Origin: Acanthamoeba castellanii str. Neff
Lineage: Eukaryota > Discosea > Longamoebia > Acanthamoebidae
Direction of reading: 5' to 3'
NCBI RefSeq assembly: GCF_000313135.1
Contig: NW_004457442.1
Location: 1,735,669-1,799,668, forward strand
Length of the DNA stretch: 64,000 bases
The notes under the pieces were generated by a model. It worked only from the letters and a program-made list of their open reading frames with translations. It was not told the origin of the DNA and made no database searches. How positions within the stretch are numbered: the first letter of the stretch is position 1; each line of letters opens with the position of its first letter. The position numbers were made by a program, and so were the translations under genes. Below are positions 44,801 to 56,029 of the stretch, one piece after another.

Positions 44801-47779
44801 TCTTACACACGACACGCAAACAACAGGGCCAAGTGGTAACAGAGATTCAATACGGTGAGGACGAGGAGGATCTAAGGATGGGTGGGAAGAGCAAACCGGC
44901 CAAGGTGTTCACCGCAGGCCAGACCTATGAAGCCGAGATAGTCTTGGTCACGATTCCACTCGGCCTTCTCAAGGAAAAGTATGCGCCTCTTATCCCACTT
45001 TCCGCTTTCTCTTTGTTCGACTTGCTGATGGGGCCTGTCCTCTTACGGCAGGCGGCTGCGGTTCGATCCTCCCCTGCCGTCATGGAAGCAACAGGCGGTC
45101 GAGCGGTTGGGCTTTGGCAACCTCAACAAGGTGGGCCTGCTATTCCCGTACGTCTTCTGGGACGATACGGTGGACTACTTCGGCTGTGTTCCCGAGAAAA
45201 GCGAAGACAGGTGCCAACACACACCACAATGTCGCTGGCTCTGTGCTTTGAGTTTGCTTACACCTCCCTTTCCATCCTCCCGTAGGGGTGAGTCGTTCCT
45301 CTTCAACAATTTGCACCGGTGCATGGGACAGCCAATTCTGTTGGCGTTAGTCGCCGGCAGCGCCGCCATCGTGCACGAACACCGACCCGACGCTGAAATC
45401 GTCCAGCGTACCATGGCTATCCTTAAACGGGTACGGCGGCACATCCAGTCTCGACCGAGCTGTAGCCACGAACTTACGAGCTGTGTCACAGGCCTATCCG
45501 AGAGCTCCGTCGCCATTGAAGGCAGTCGTCACCCGGTGGGGCACCGACAAATACGCACGCGGCTCCTACTCGTACATAGCGGTGGGCTCGACGGGCAGCG
45601 ACTACGATCTGCTGGCGCGACCTGTATCACGTCGACTTTTCTTTGCCGGTAGCTCCCCCTCATCCTTTCTTGCGTGCGCCTGGTTTCTCCTCGGCTAAAC
45701 TACATACCGCGGCAGGGGAAGCAACACAGCGAGATCATCCTGCGACTGTGGCGGGTGCGTTCATCAGCGGGCTGCGTCAGGCTGGCATCATCGATGCCGT
45801 GTGGGCCTCAGGTACAGCTCCTCTCCCCCCCAATCAGCATCTCCCTAGGCTTACCTGATCTCGCATCAGGGCGAGCGCTGAATGGACCTGAGGATACGCC
45901 GATGAGGACCATCCCCAACAAGCGAAAGTCGAACAATAGCAAGATGGTCAAGCGCGGTAATCAACACGAAGACGCAGCACCGGACTCCAAAAAAGACTCG
46001 AAAAAGCGAAGTCGGACCTCGTCTGTCGATACGAAGGAGGAAAAGCGAAGTCGAAGCTCGCTTATCGATACGAAGGAGGAAAGGCGACGGGCCAAGATCA
46101 CGGGCCACACGACGAAGAGCGTCAAGGAAGAGCGCAAGAAGAGCAAGAGCAAGAAGGACAAAACCGATATGAGGGAAACGAAGAAGGAAATGAAGAAGCA
46201 AACGAAGAAGGAACCTGTGGAGCCACCGACAGCGAACAAGCGCCGCAAACACAATGTGGTGGTGGTGATTAGCGATGACGATGCTGACGAAATGATCGTT
46301 GTCGATGGCGACGATGTATTTCAGCCGCTGCCGTGCGACATCGACGTGCAACCAGCACCGCAACGACACGACAAAGAGCGGGACGCCTACCGTCTACTTA
46401 ACGATGAGGAAGCGGTGGTGATAGCGGAAGAGGAGGAAGAGGAAGGCTATGGAAGTGGGGAAGGCCCACGATCGACAAGGCGGGAGCGACAGGACGATAC
46501 CCTCAGAGAAGACGACCCCTTGCTCGATGCGGAGCTTTCCCAGCGAATGACGCGGGCCATGACCGAGAGCCACAGCCTCAACTTTGCCGACATCTGCTCA
46601 ATCGACGCCAAGTTTAAGGAGATCATGGAAACCGTGAGGGTGAGAGCCCCAACACTACTTGGCTTCGCGCGGGCTGTTGTTAACCTGGGGGTACTCAATC
46701 ATCCGATCCACCGAATTCTACAGGGGTATGTGTATGACGAATCCAAGACGGACATCGAGGACCTCAAGTCCGTGGCTTCCAAACTGCTGGCCCTGCTGGA
46801 TACTCTCGGTACATATCGGCCCATGGCCCAAACGGTTACGCGCTCTGGAGATGGCGATGTTAATACCCTTACCTCGACGCACAGGCTCGATAAGAAATCT
46901 CTCCCGGAAGGAGGCCGCATTCTTGTATCGACTGAGCAGCGTAAAGGCGGGCATCGAAGAGCTCGGCCTGCCCTTTGGTGAAGTCGTCGAGCGCGCATTC
47001 CAGATTGCCAGGACCATTTGGAAGGTACCAGATTAGACCTGCCGTGTATCGTATGGCGATTCAGCGCTAACAACGATGTAATAATCCCTCCGCCTTTCTA
47101 GGCCTTCTTGGCGCGGTTCCCCGAGGAGGAGTACGCCGTGTGGCTCGAGGAGGAAATGGAGAAAGAGAAGCGGCAGCGGGAGCGGGAGAGGGCGGCGAGG
47201 AGAGTCATCTATGATGACTTTTGCCTTGCCATTCGACCCGGCTCGACCTCCAAACAGGAAGACGATGAAGAACGAGTCCAGTGCATCACCAGCAACGGTA
47301 ACGGAATTGTCAGCAACAACAACGCGAAGGACGACAATGACGATCCCTCAGCGGTGGCGGCCATCAAGGGAGCCGGCGTCAAACCGGAGCCGGAGATTGG
47401 TACGCGCCCAACAAGCGCGTAGCCTTTATGTCGCGAAGGGCCAAACTGACGGCGGGTGGACGCGTCGGCAACGAGCAGGTAAGCAGAATATCACGCTCGC
47501 CTCCGAGCTGGACGCTCCCGCCAGCAGTAATCGCTTCTCTTTTCCTCTATTCCTTCCTTGCACCTTGCAACACAGCACGGCTTTTGCTCACACATCTTTT
47601 TCTTGTGGCTGCGGCTTCGATAGGTGGCAAGAGCGAGGGCCAACCGCGAAGCTGCACCACGCTGGCCCGAGATTTTGGCCCGGGGGACGGTGCGCACCGA
47701 GTCATCAATGCTATTGCCTTATCATCTTCTCACTCGCGGCTCTCTGCTCGCCCAGACCGCCATGAACGTGGAGAGGTGA
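41856..47779 (+). CDS. lsd1: LSD1/KDM1-type lysine demethylase without Tower domain, with long disordered insert and tail
   Basis: Eighteen exons sum to 4,680 nt (1,559 residues). A SWIRM domain (about residues 68-160, ending [15 protein letters not shown]) precedes the FAD-binding motif [17 protein letters not shown] (about 167-185) and [11 protein letters not shown]. Amine-oxidase landmarks include [34 protein letters not shown] (the FAD-proximal Lys, about residue 872), [25 protein letters not shown] and [23 protein letters not shown]1 enzymes remove mono- and dimethyl marks from histone H3 lysines. Where animal LSD1 has its coiled-coil Tower, this protein passes directly from GRGIDHILQ to the FDWH helix. 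A Pro/Ala/Gln-rich insert of about 385 residues (43300-44450) lies just before. A Lys- then acid-rich tail (about 1031-1559) follows the catalytic domain. Two exon joints need introns of only 22 nt (41869-41890) and 23 nt (47400-47422). Without the second, the frame stops at TAG 47420-47422. Confidence 0.88.
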
Positions 47780-48772
47780 AGGCCGGGAGAACGTAAGCAA
47801 CATACGGCGCAAGCAACAGGAGACCAGCAAGCAACGGAAGAGGGTGTGTATGTGAGTGTAAGTATCGATCTGTGTGGAACAACAAACAAAGTGTTATTAA
47901 TTGTGCATTGTGATTGGCCTTGCCACACAAACAACTTCCCAGCAGCCTGTTGGCGAATCCTGATGATAGCAACCTGAAAGGAGGGTGCATTGTTCAGTTC
48001 TGTCTCTTCATTCTAGATTGTCTTCTCTGCCTTTCGGTGTTGTTGCTCGCGACTTGAATGGCCAGGAGCCCAGGAGCCCAACCGCGTACGCACGACAGCG
48101 CAGGATCAAAGCGAAGAAATCTGGAAAGAACTTTGGTGACCCCACACCTCGGCCCACATTGTTCGGGCGTGGAGGTCGTTTGCCCAACGTCCCAATCGCA
48201 GTGCTAAGATAACGAGGGATCGTACCCTCTGCGCCTGCTCGGCGGCACGAACACCCTGAGCAGGCCGAGAGGCCGAAGGGCAGAACTCCCCCAGTTGTGG
48301 GAAACACTCGCCCGCCGTTTTGGCAACGAACGACAACCGAGAGGCGCTTCCTGTTGCGTGAAGGCTGTCGTGTCGCTAGTTGTCAGTACACTTGCACCCT
48401 GTGCGTTCTCAGTTCTCGTTGTGTTGCTTCCTGTGCCGTGCTTGCCCCCCAGCCTTCCACGGTACACGCCCCGATTGATTGTCATTCATCTCAGATTGTG
48501 TAATCATCGTCCGTTTCAAATTTCGTTTGTGGAGTTTCTCCGTTCCATTTGTAGAAGAAGACCAGTCTTGAAGAACAACATTCCCTTCCAAGGCTCACAA
48601 GCCGCTCTAACTTGCACGAAACGGGCACAATCAGGCGCATTCTCCACGCCGCAAGTAGGACAAATTTGCAAGATTTTCTGCGATTGGAATGATGTTGGTG
48701 ATCTTCGTTATTGACCTTCTGATCCTGGTGCAGGTGAATGCTTGGCCTCTCCTTAGGAGCACATAGTTCGAG
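47780..48772. other. Long spacer between LSD1 and the GATA gene, with a cluster of hairpins
   Basis: No convincing coding exon is seen. It should contain the LSD1 3' UTR and the GATA promoter/5' UTR. Between 48214 and 48274 three consecutive self-complementary elements occur: GAGGG/CCCTC (48214-48218 with 48225-48229), GCCTGCTC/GAGCAGGC (48233-48240 with 48258-48265) and GGCC-GAGA-GGCC (48263-48274). The minus strand contains GGTACGATCCC, one base away from a Pol III box B. This may be a small structured RNA, but I cannot name a family. Confidence 0.35.
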
Positions 48773-50560
48773 ATGGAGTACGAACCTACTACCGCGCCAC
48801 CTGGCGCCGAAATCACACCACCCGCCGCGCCTCCAGGCCTCGGCGATACGGCCCAACCGCCGACCTCCACGCCCAGCTCGATCACCGTCACTCTCAACAC
48901 CACCGCGCCCGTCATGTCCTCTGCTGCTGTGGCGGTGAAGAGGGAGCCTGGAACGGGCGACAGCGGTGGCCACAACCCGAACCAGAACCAGGCCCAGTTT
49001 GACCCAGTAAAGCAGGAGACCGTGGCCTCGGCCCACCATGACATCATGAACCAGTTCGCGGCTCACTCCTCTCCCAAGCTCCTCCCTTCCTTCTCCTTTC
49101 CTCCTCTCGTCCTGCCTTCTTCTTCTTCGCCCCCTTCAACGTCTCCTCCTCCACTTTCTGCTCTAGCTCCTTCTCTCTTTCCGTCTACTTCTTTTGCCTC
49201 TCCTACTACCTCTTCATCATCGACTTCTTCATCACCATCGTCTCTCCCACCACTTTCTCACTCTCCCGCCATGGCGACCCCACCTTCTGCGATGCAGTCC
49301 CGGCTGGCGCCCGCGCCCTCTGTGCCTCTGGCCACCTCGCCAAGCAGCTGGGAGCAACAAACTGTACGAACACCACCATCACCCACCACACCCCATGGAC
49401 CTTGTACTTTTTTCCGTTGAGTCTCGCTGACCTACTGCGACGATAGCTGGCACGATTGAACAGCCTCACGCAGATGACGAGCCAGATCGCCTCGATCGCG
49501 CTCGAGAAGACCGCAGCCAAGACCGAGGCGGTCGTTGAGGTAAATCCTCGTCCTCGTGTGCCCAGCAGCAAACCCGCACCCGCGGGCACACTTTGCTCAC
49601 ACTGCTCTCTGCAACGTTGTCGTGTGTCACTCGCCTGGAGCAGGACAACCCCGAGTCGGTGGTGGAGTGGGTGACCAGCATTTCGCGTTCTCTACAAACC
49701 GAGCTGCAGAGCGTCTATCTCACTCTCCACAGTGCGCTCGCCACTTCCCTCCGCTGCTGTTGACGCTACAACTGGGCTGAGGTTAATGTGGGCGGCCAGG
49801 TGGTCCGGCGGAACCGTCGTCGTTGCCTGTGCCCCCAGTCCTGGCGCTGCCCGCCACCGCACCAGCGCCCGTGCCGACCTCGGCCCTGACGCCGGCTCTG
49901 CTGGCGTCGCCCTCGGTTTCGCCGCTCTCCCTGTCGCCATCGCTCCCTTCCTTCATGCCCGGCCAGCACCTCCTTGTGCAGGTGCGCAACTCCGCCCGCA
50001 CACGCGCACGCAGACACGCACCACCGCAAGGTGCTAACACTGGGAGGGGCGTTCAGGCCGAGACGGTGCCGACGCCCGTGCTGATGGGTTCCCCGACCCC
50101 AATCTCGCCTTCGCAGCCATTGGCCGCTTCCACGGAGGAGTCAGGCGAAAGCAAGAAGGGCCGTCGGCGGCGAAAGACCAAGACCAAGGACAGCTTCAAC
50201 CACATGCAACGGTTCGCTGCCCTGCTCTCGCATGCGCGCCGTGGGTTGGGGGGTCCCGTCCTGACTGTGCGTCTCACACTGCGGATGGACTGCAGAAAAT
50301 GCGCCAGCTGCCAGCGGACGGAGACCACCAAGTGGCGACACGGCCCCTTGGGTTCCAACACGTACGACGCACCATCGCCCAACTGGCGTCAGCGACTGGC
50401 GTGCGTTGCGTTGTCTTAACGTTGTGGCGTCTGCTCGTGGTGCAGGTTATGCAACACGTGCGGGCTGGCCTACAGCCGGAAGAAGAAGCGGGAAGCCGAG
50501 CAGGCGGCCAAGCTGGGCGCCGCCGCCGCCGCCGCAACGGGCTCGATGCCCTCCCCATGA
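48773..50560 (+). CDS. GATA-type zinc-finger transcription factor
   Basis: Seven exons (48773-49363, 49447-49539, 49644-49731, 49800-49981, 50057-50211, 50296-50361, 50446-50560) sum to 1,290 nt, or 429 residues. A single GATA finger sits near the C-terminus (about residues 372-396): CASC, then TETTKWRHGPLGSN, then LCNTCGLAYSRKKKR. The spacing is C-x2-C-x18-C-x2-C, as in many plant and fungal factors, and a basic tail follows. It is split by an intron between the two cysteine pairs. Upstream are a long Ser/Pro/Thr-rich region (residues about 90-195), a helical segment around 198-260, and a basic patch (KKGRRRRKTKTKD, about residues 351-363). The factor should bind WGATAR sites in nuclear DNA. 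A possible SUMO site of VKREP type lies near residue 55, by pattern only. Confidence 0.92.
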
Positions 50561-51006
50561 ATCACATGCCACATCGGGGAAAGGCGCGCTGGCGAGAGAG
50601 GGTGACGGTATCGACCGTCCGAACGAACGATCGTTCAAGCGTTTAACCATGCCACGCTACGAAGGTGATCAAGTGCGAGGAGCGGAGGACGGGCACGGTG
50701 ATGGAGAATGAGCTCAGCTGAGAAAGGAGCCATGGGTTTTGCCTGAGGGCACGCACCGCACGACACACGGCAGACGGAACGAAAGCGAAAGAGAAAGAGA
50801 AAGCAAAGAAAGAAGGAAAAGAGAACAATAAATCGTTTGTGTGTGCGGGTCTTGGGTGTGCGGGGTGACCGCGTTGAGCAGTGAGAGGAACACGAGAATG
50901 GGGCAGCGGCACCACCCAGGGTTCGTTTGCTCTCCTGCCTCTTTTTGATGAATGGAATAAATCAGATTTGTTCATTGAATCTTGATTGTGGGTGGCCAGG
51001 GCTGAG
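50561..51006. other. Spacer between GATA and OPT genes
   Basis: About 450 bp in tandem arrangement, expected to hold the GATA 3' UTR (AATAAA at 50827-50832 may serve polyadenylation) and the OPT promoter. No RNA gene, coding exon or tandem repeat was recognised. Confidence 0.5.
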
Positions 51007-52660
51007 ATGGAGCGTGTGAGGATAGAGATTAACGGCGAGGTGACAGAGGAAGAAGACGTGGAGGTCTTCGTGAGGTGCACCACCCGCCAATTTTATTTTT
51101 ATTTTATTATTTAATTTTATTTACTGCATTTGCAGAGATGACAAAGAGGAGAGGATGCGAGAGCAGTTGGAGCGGGAGATCGAGCTGGAGCTCAAGGCGG
51201 AGGAGATCGTGGAGACCAACGACTTCACCTGGCGAGCAGTCATCATCGGTACGCCGCCTCAGTTAGCCAACTGACATCGGTGGCATTCGCTTAACGCTCC
51301 GTCATCATCAGGAGTGCTGGTGGGCGGCCTCACGTGCTTCTCCAACATGTACTTTGGCCTGCAGTCGGGCTGGATCAGCCTGGGGAGTCTGCAGTCGGCC
51401 CTCATCGGCTTCGCCGTGCTCAAGGTCGTGGCTGCGTCCTCCCTCCTTCAGCGGCCCAACCTCGTCTCGCGCGCACTGGGCATGGGACCCTTCGGACCCA
51501 AGGAAAACGTACGTGGCCTCATAGTCTGTGTTTATTGATGGCATTGGATTGACGTGTGTGTGTGTTGTGTGTGTGTGTCGTGTGCGTCGTGATTGTGGCA
51601 TATGTGTCGTGTGCGTCGTATGCGCAGGTGCTCCTGACATCAACGGCGGTGGCGACGGCCACGATGCCGCTTGCTGGCGGATTTGTGGGAATCCTGCCCG
51701 CGATTGGGCTGTTGACCGACGAAGAACGAGGGTCGGTCGACAAGGACCAGGCCTGGTGGTACTCCCGCCACCGCCCACCGTTCGGGTTCTTAGCGCTCCA
51801 ACCACTGTCGCGCTGATTGCACTGTCGCGTCGCATCGTGCCGGGTGCAGGGCGTTGGTGTTGTGGTCGCTGGCGCTGGCCTTCTTCGGTGTCTTCTTCGC
51901 GGTCCCGCTGCGACGACAGACCATACTCCGCGAGAAGCTCAAGTTCCCCTCCGGCACGGCCACCGCGCACATGATCAAAGTCCTACACGGCCAAGCATCC
52001 GATACTCTCGATTCACACAAGGTTTGCGTGCGTGTGTTGTGTGTCGTGTGTCGTGTACCGTGCGTGTCGTGCGTGTCACATTGCGTGTCATGCGATGACG
52101 CTGACCCGTGCGGCCAGCCGCAGGAGTTTGAGCTGTTGGAGACGGATGAGACGGTTCGCGGGGAGACGATGACCGCCTCCTCGCGCGCGCCGGCGGTGAA
52201 GCTGCGCCGGTCGGCCGGGGCGAGGGAAGACGGCGCCTCAGAAGACAATCTGAGTCCGCAGCAGGAGCTCGAGGCCGAGATCCTGGACAAGCACGAGGGC
52301 AGCGTCATGGAGAAGGCGGAGTGGGACCGCAAGTGGCTCGTCCTCTACCTCACGTTTGCCTTCTCCGGCGGCTACGTCCTCATCGGTACTCTTCCCCATC
52401 TTTGTGTCGTTCTAGTTGATCGTGTGCCGTGTGCCGTGTGCCGTGTGTTGTGTGTCGTGTCGCTTGTTAATAACGTTCTTGTGTGCACTGCTTAGGTTAC
52501 TTTATTCCGGTGCTGCTGGATATGCCGGTGCTCTCGTGGGTCGGGTTTGCGGTGGCCACCGAGTGGGGTTGGTCTATCAATCCGTCGCTGGGCTACGTGG
52601 GACAAGGCACACTCTCGCGCTCTCTTTGGTCACTTCTTCCAGACGAGCCACACTAACGCA

Positions 52661-52717
<57 letters not shown>

Positions 52718-54561
52718 ACGTACTTAGGAATGATCATGGGTCCGCGTACGGCTGTGTCGATGCTGGGCGGAGCAGTCGTGGGCTGGGCCATCCTCGGCCC
52801 GATCGCCCAAAGCGCCGGCTGGACCTCGGGTCCCGTCAACGACTGGCAAACCGGAGCACGAGGGTACGTCAAGAAAAGGCAACCATGTCAGTCTTTAGAG
52901 CTGCGCAGCTCTTCTCACTGCGCGCGCGGGTGTGTTGTGCGCGACGTGCGTGCAGATGGCTGCTGTGGATCTCGCTGTGCATTCTGCTGGCGGAGTCGCT
53001 GATGTCGCTTCTGGTGCTGGTCGGTAGCGTGGCGGTCAGGCGCTTCTTCAACCCTGCCCAGCGGTCGGAGAAGGAGGCCGAGGACATCGACCCCGCCCTG
53101 CCCCACCAGCACGTTCCCCAATCCTGGTGGATCTCAGGTATATCATCTGTGTGCATGTCGCGTCGCGTCGTTGTGCGTGTGCGTGTGCGTGTCGCGTTTT
53201 TTCTGTATGTGTGTGTGTGTGTGAGAGAGAGAGAGTGCTGAGTTGATTCGTGGCACAGGTCTGGTGGTGTCGTCGGCCATCTGCGTCGCGGTGCTCACGC
53301 CCCTGTACCACCTGCCCATCTGGCAGCCCCTCATCGCCATCGTGTTGGCCCTCTTCGTCTCCGTTCTCGCTGTTCGCGGTACGTCTGCCTGCCCAATTCC
53401 CCACCCACAATTCCCCGGCCCGTTGTGTGCCTACTCACCACCGCACGCGCTGTTGCCTGGACCAGCCCTGGGCGAAACCGACATCAACCCGGTCAGCGGC
53501 GTAGGCAAGATATCTCAGGTACGAGGCTTCTGCGCCCAAACGCCTGCTATCCGCCCGCCATCAGCGCTGACCATGGTCTCACCGCCCTACGCTTATTCAG
53601 ATCGTGTTCGCGCTGGTGGCGCCCAAAAACATCGTCTCCAACCTGATCGCAGGCGCCGTTGCAGAGGCTGGCGCGCTGCAGGCCGGTGATATGATGCAAG
53701 GCACGTACCACTGCACCGCCGCACACACGACGAGATGCGTCACGCGATGCGGGCGTGGTCTGATATTTTGTGTGGGCGCGCACAGATCTGAAGACGGGTC
53801 ACCTGCTGAAGGCATCGCCCAGAGCGCAGTTCTTCGGGCAGCTGATCGGCTCATTCGCGTCCATCTTCTTCTCCGTCGCCGCCTACCTTCTCTACACCCA
53901 CACCTACCAAGTACCCGGTACGCGCTTCCCGCAATACGACACACACACACACACACACACACACGCACGCACCACCGCACACACGGCAACTAATGTGGCG
54001 CGCGCAGGACCCAAGTTCCCAGTGCCGACGGCTGGGGTGTGGGTGAATATGGCGCGGATGGTCAACGGCGAGGTCGAGGCCCACAACGTGTTCCCGTTCT
54101 GCCTCGTGGCGGGCGTGCTTGCGGGTCTTCTGCCCGTACTCAGCCAGGCCTTTCCCAAGTGGGCCAACTACCTCCCCTCCGGCATCGGATTCGCCATCGG
54201 CTTGTGCGTTTTCCCACGCTCGTGCCATGTGTGTCGTGCGCAGTGCGTGTGTCGTGCGGTTGGTGCGCGTGTGTGCTGATGATCGGGTGGAACAGTTACC
54301 TTACGCCCAACTGGACGTTGCCTCGGGTGGCTGGCGGCCTGGTCAACTGGCTGTGGCTCCGCCGGTGGCCAGTCGCGCGTCACAACTACATGATCATCGG
54401 TTCGTAGTGCCATTTTCAATCACCCCTGCAAGCACCCCGACCTGGAGCTCACACGGCCAAATATTTGGTTAACAGTGGCGTCGGGCTTCGTACTGGGCGA
54501 GGGCACCATGTCCGTAGTGACCGCCCTCTTCATGGCGGCCGGCATTCCTCCTCTCTTCTGA
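51007..54561 (+). CDS. OPT-family oligopeptide/metal-chelate transporter
   Basis: About 14 exons run from ATG 51007 (MERVRIEING) to TGA 54559-54561. After an acidic cytosolic start, the first membrane segment ITVG-like VLVGGLTCFSNMYFGLQSGW is the classic OPT opening (the NIYFGLQTGW pattern). It is followed by FFAVPLRRQTILREKLKFPSGTATA, the GETDINPVSGVGKISQ motif (about 53470-53520), NIVSNLIAGAVAEAGA, and a final GFVLGEGTMSVVTALFMAAGIPPL. A charged cytosolic loop (about 52120-52320) separates the early and late membrane blocks. The order resembles the YSL-like OPT branch more than fungal peptide OPTs. Such transporters import peptides, glutathione conjugates or metal chelates with protons; the substrate is not predictable here. 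Introns are GT-rich or CA-rich, and one contains a pure AC run (52663-52712). Confidence 0.88.
52663..52712. repeat. (CA)n microsatellite in an OPT intron
   Basis: About 25 uninterrupted CA dinucleotides lie just before the acceptor of an OPT intron. Confidence 0.95.
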
Positions 54562-54752
54562 CGCCTCGCCGCAATTCGCACGACAACATTTATTTATTTT
54601 TCTTTTTGAATTTTCGCCGACAAGATGCGCGAAACTTCGAATTGAGGAATTTGCACGCTGAAAAAGATTCGAAAAAATAATACACAAATCAAAAGATCAA
54701 GATACAAGACAGAAGAGGATCAAAGAAGCAGCAGAAAGAAGTAGAGTAAAGA

Positions 54753-55549
54753 ATGAGTACCCCCTCGCGGCGACGATTGATGCGCGATTTCAAGCGCCTG
54801 CAGGACGATTCGCCCTCGGGCATCACGGCCGCCCCCTCGGATAACAACATTATGCAGTGGCAGGCTGTCATCTTTGGGTACGCTTTCTCCCACGTCTATT
54901 TCACCTTGCGGGGACGTTGATCTCCACGTTCCTTCGGAAACAATCTGCCACGATGCAAGACGAATTCGTGTTGCATCAAATCAATTTCAAGCATTTTATT
55001 ATTTTCTACCTTGTGCCTCCACGCTTTCTCTATCTTAGATTATATATTATTATATTATTTTTATTTTTTAATGCGTTATTGCAAACACATTGTTTCCTCG
55101 ACCTTGCCAGACCGGACGACACGCCGTGGGAAGGCGGCACGTTCAGGCTCAAGCTGGAGTTCTCCGAGGAGTACCCTAACAAGCCGCCCAAGGTCAGCTT
55201 CGTTTCGGCCATGTTTCATCCCAACGTCTACAACGATGGCAGCATCTGCCTGGACATCCTCCAGAACCAGTGGTCTCCCATCTACGACGTTGCCGGTACG
55301 CACCCACTCCACTCACACCTCCGCACGCGCACCTACGACATCGCACGTGCGTATGCACTTGTGCTGACGCGTTGCGTGCGTTCTTCTGTCGCAGCGATTC
55401 TGACGTCGATCCAGTCGCTGTTGTGCGATCCCAACCCTAACTCGCCGGCCAACGCCGAGGCTGCGCGTCTCTTTGCCGAGAACAAGCGGGAGTACAACAG
55501 GCGAGTCAAGGACGTGGTCGAGCGGAGCTGGGAGGACGTCGGTGCCTGA
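54753..55549 (+). CDS. rad6: Ubiquitin-conjugating enzyme E2, Rad6/UBC2 type
   Basis: Three exons (54753-54877, 55111-55295, 55395-55549) encode 154 residues, the usual length for Rad6 homologues without the yeast acidic tail. The protein starts [17 protein letters not shown], has the [13 protein letters not shown] and [16 protein letters not shown] motifs, and its catalytic cysteine falls at residue 88, exactly as in Rad6/UBE2A/UBE2B. The HPN motif needed for catalysis is intact (residues 78-80). Rad6 works with Bre1-type E3s to ubiquitinate histone H2B and with Rad18 on PCNA in damage tolerance, and with Ubr1 in the N-degron pathway. In the PDD region the family usually has GPxDTPWE, matched here. 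The first intron is AT-rich and about 230 bp, longer than most here. Confidence 0.96.
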
Positions 55550-56029
55550 AAAGTGTCTCTCCCTCCAAGAGCTTGTGCCGAGGGAGGAGAATGACAACAC
55601 AACCAGTAAAGTGCCAATATCTCACCACTTCAGCGCCTCGTCGTCGTGTGTGTGTTGTCGTGTGTCGTGTGCCTCTTGTCGACAGAGAAATATGTGTTAC
55701 ATTCCATGTAATTTCCTTTATTTTCCTTTTTATTTCTGGCTAACAATTTTGTTTTTGACGAGACCGGTTTCTTTTATTTAATTGGTCCAATGGTGGGTAC
55801 GTCGTTTCGGGCACGCAGGGCCGACCCAAAAGAGGAGTGCCGCTGACCAGTCCCCGAGTCGAGCGACAGTGCAGCCCAGCTCCCTCGAGAAATCCGTAAG
55901 TGGTCGGAAGAGAAGAAGAATCGACACAGGAGGGGAGTCGATCTGAAACACGGTCTTGCGTGAGGAGGAAGAGAGAAAGTGTGAGATCTCCTGGAGCAGA
56001 GAGATTAGAGTCGATTAGGAGGAGGAAAG
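55550..56029. other. Spacer between Rad6 and the Rh-type gene
   Basis: About 480 bp in tandem arrangement. It contains an AT-rich block with a run of T at 55705-55780 (Rad6 3' end) and a purine-rich 5' leader (GAGGAAGAGAG, GGAGGAGGAAAG) directly before ATG 56030. No gene or RNA is evident. Confidence 0.5.

Noticed and set aside
48204..48485. Minus-strand frame of 93 codons in the LSD1-GATA spacer
   Set aside because: It crosses the hairpin cluster, has no motif, splice context or codon bias, and overlaps other frames of equal quality.
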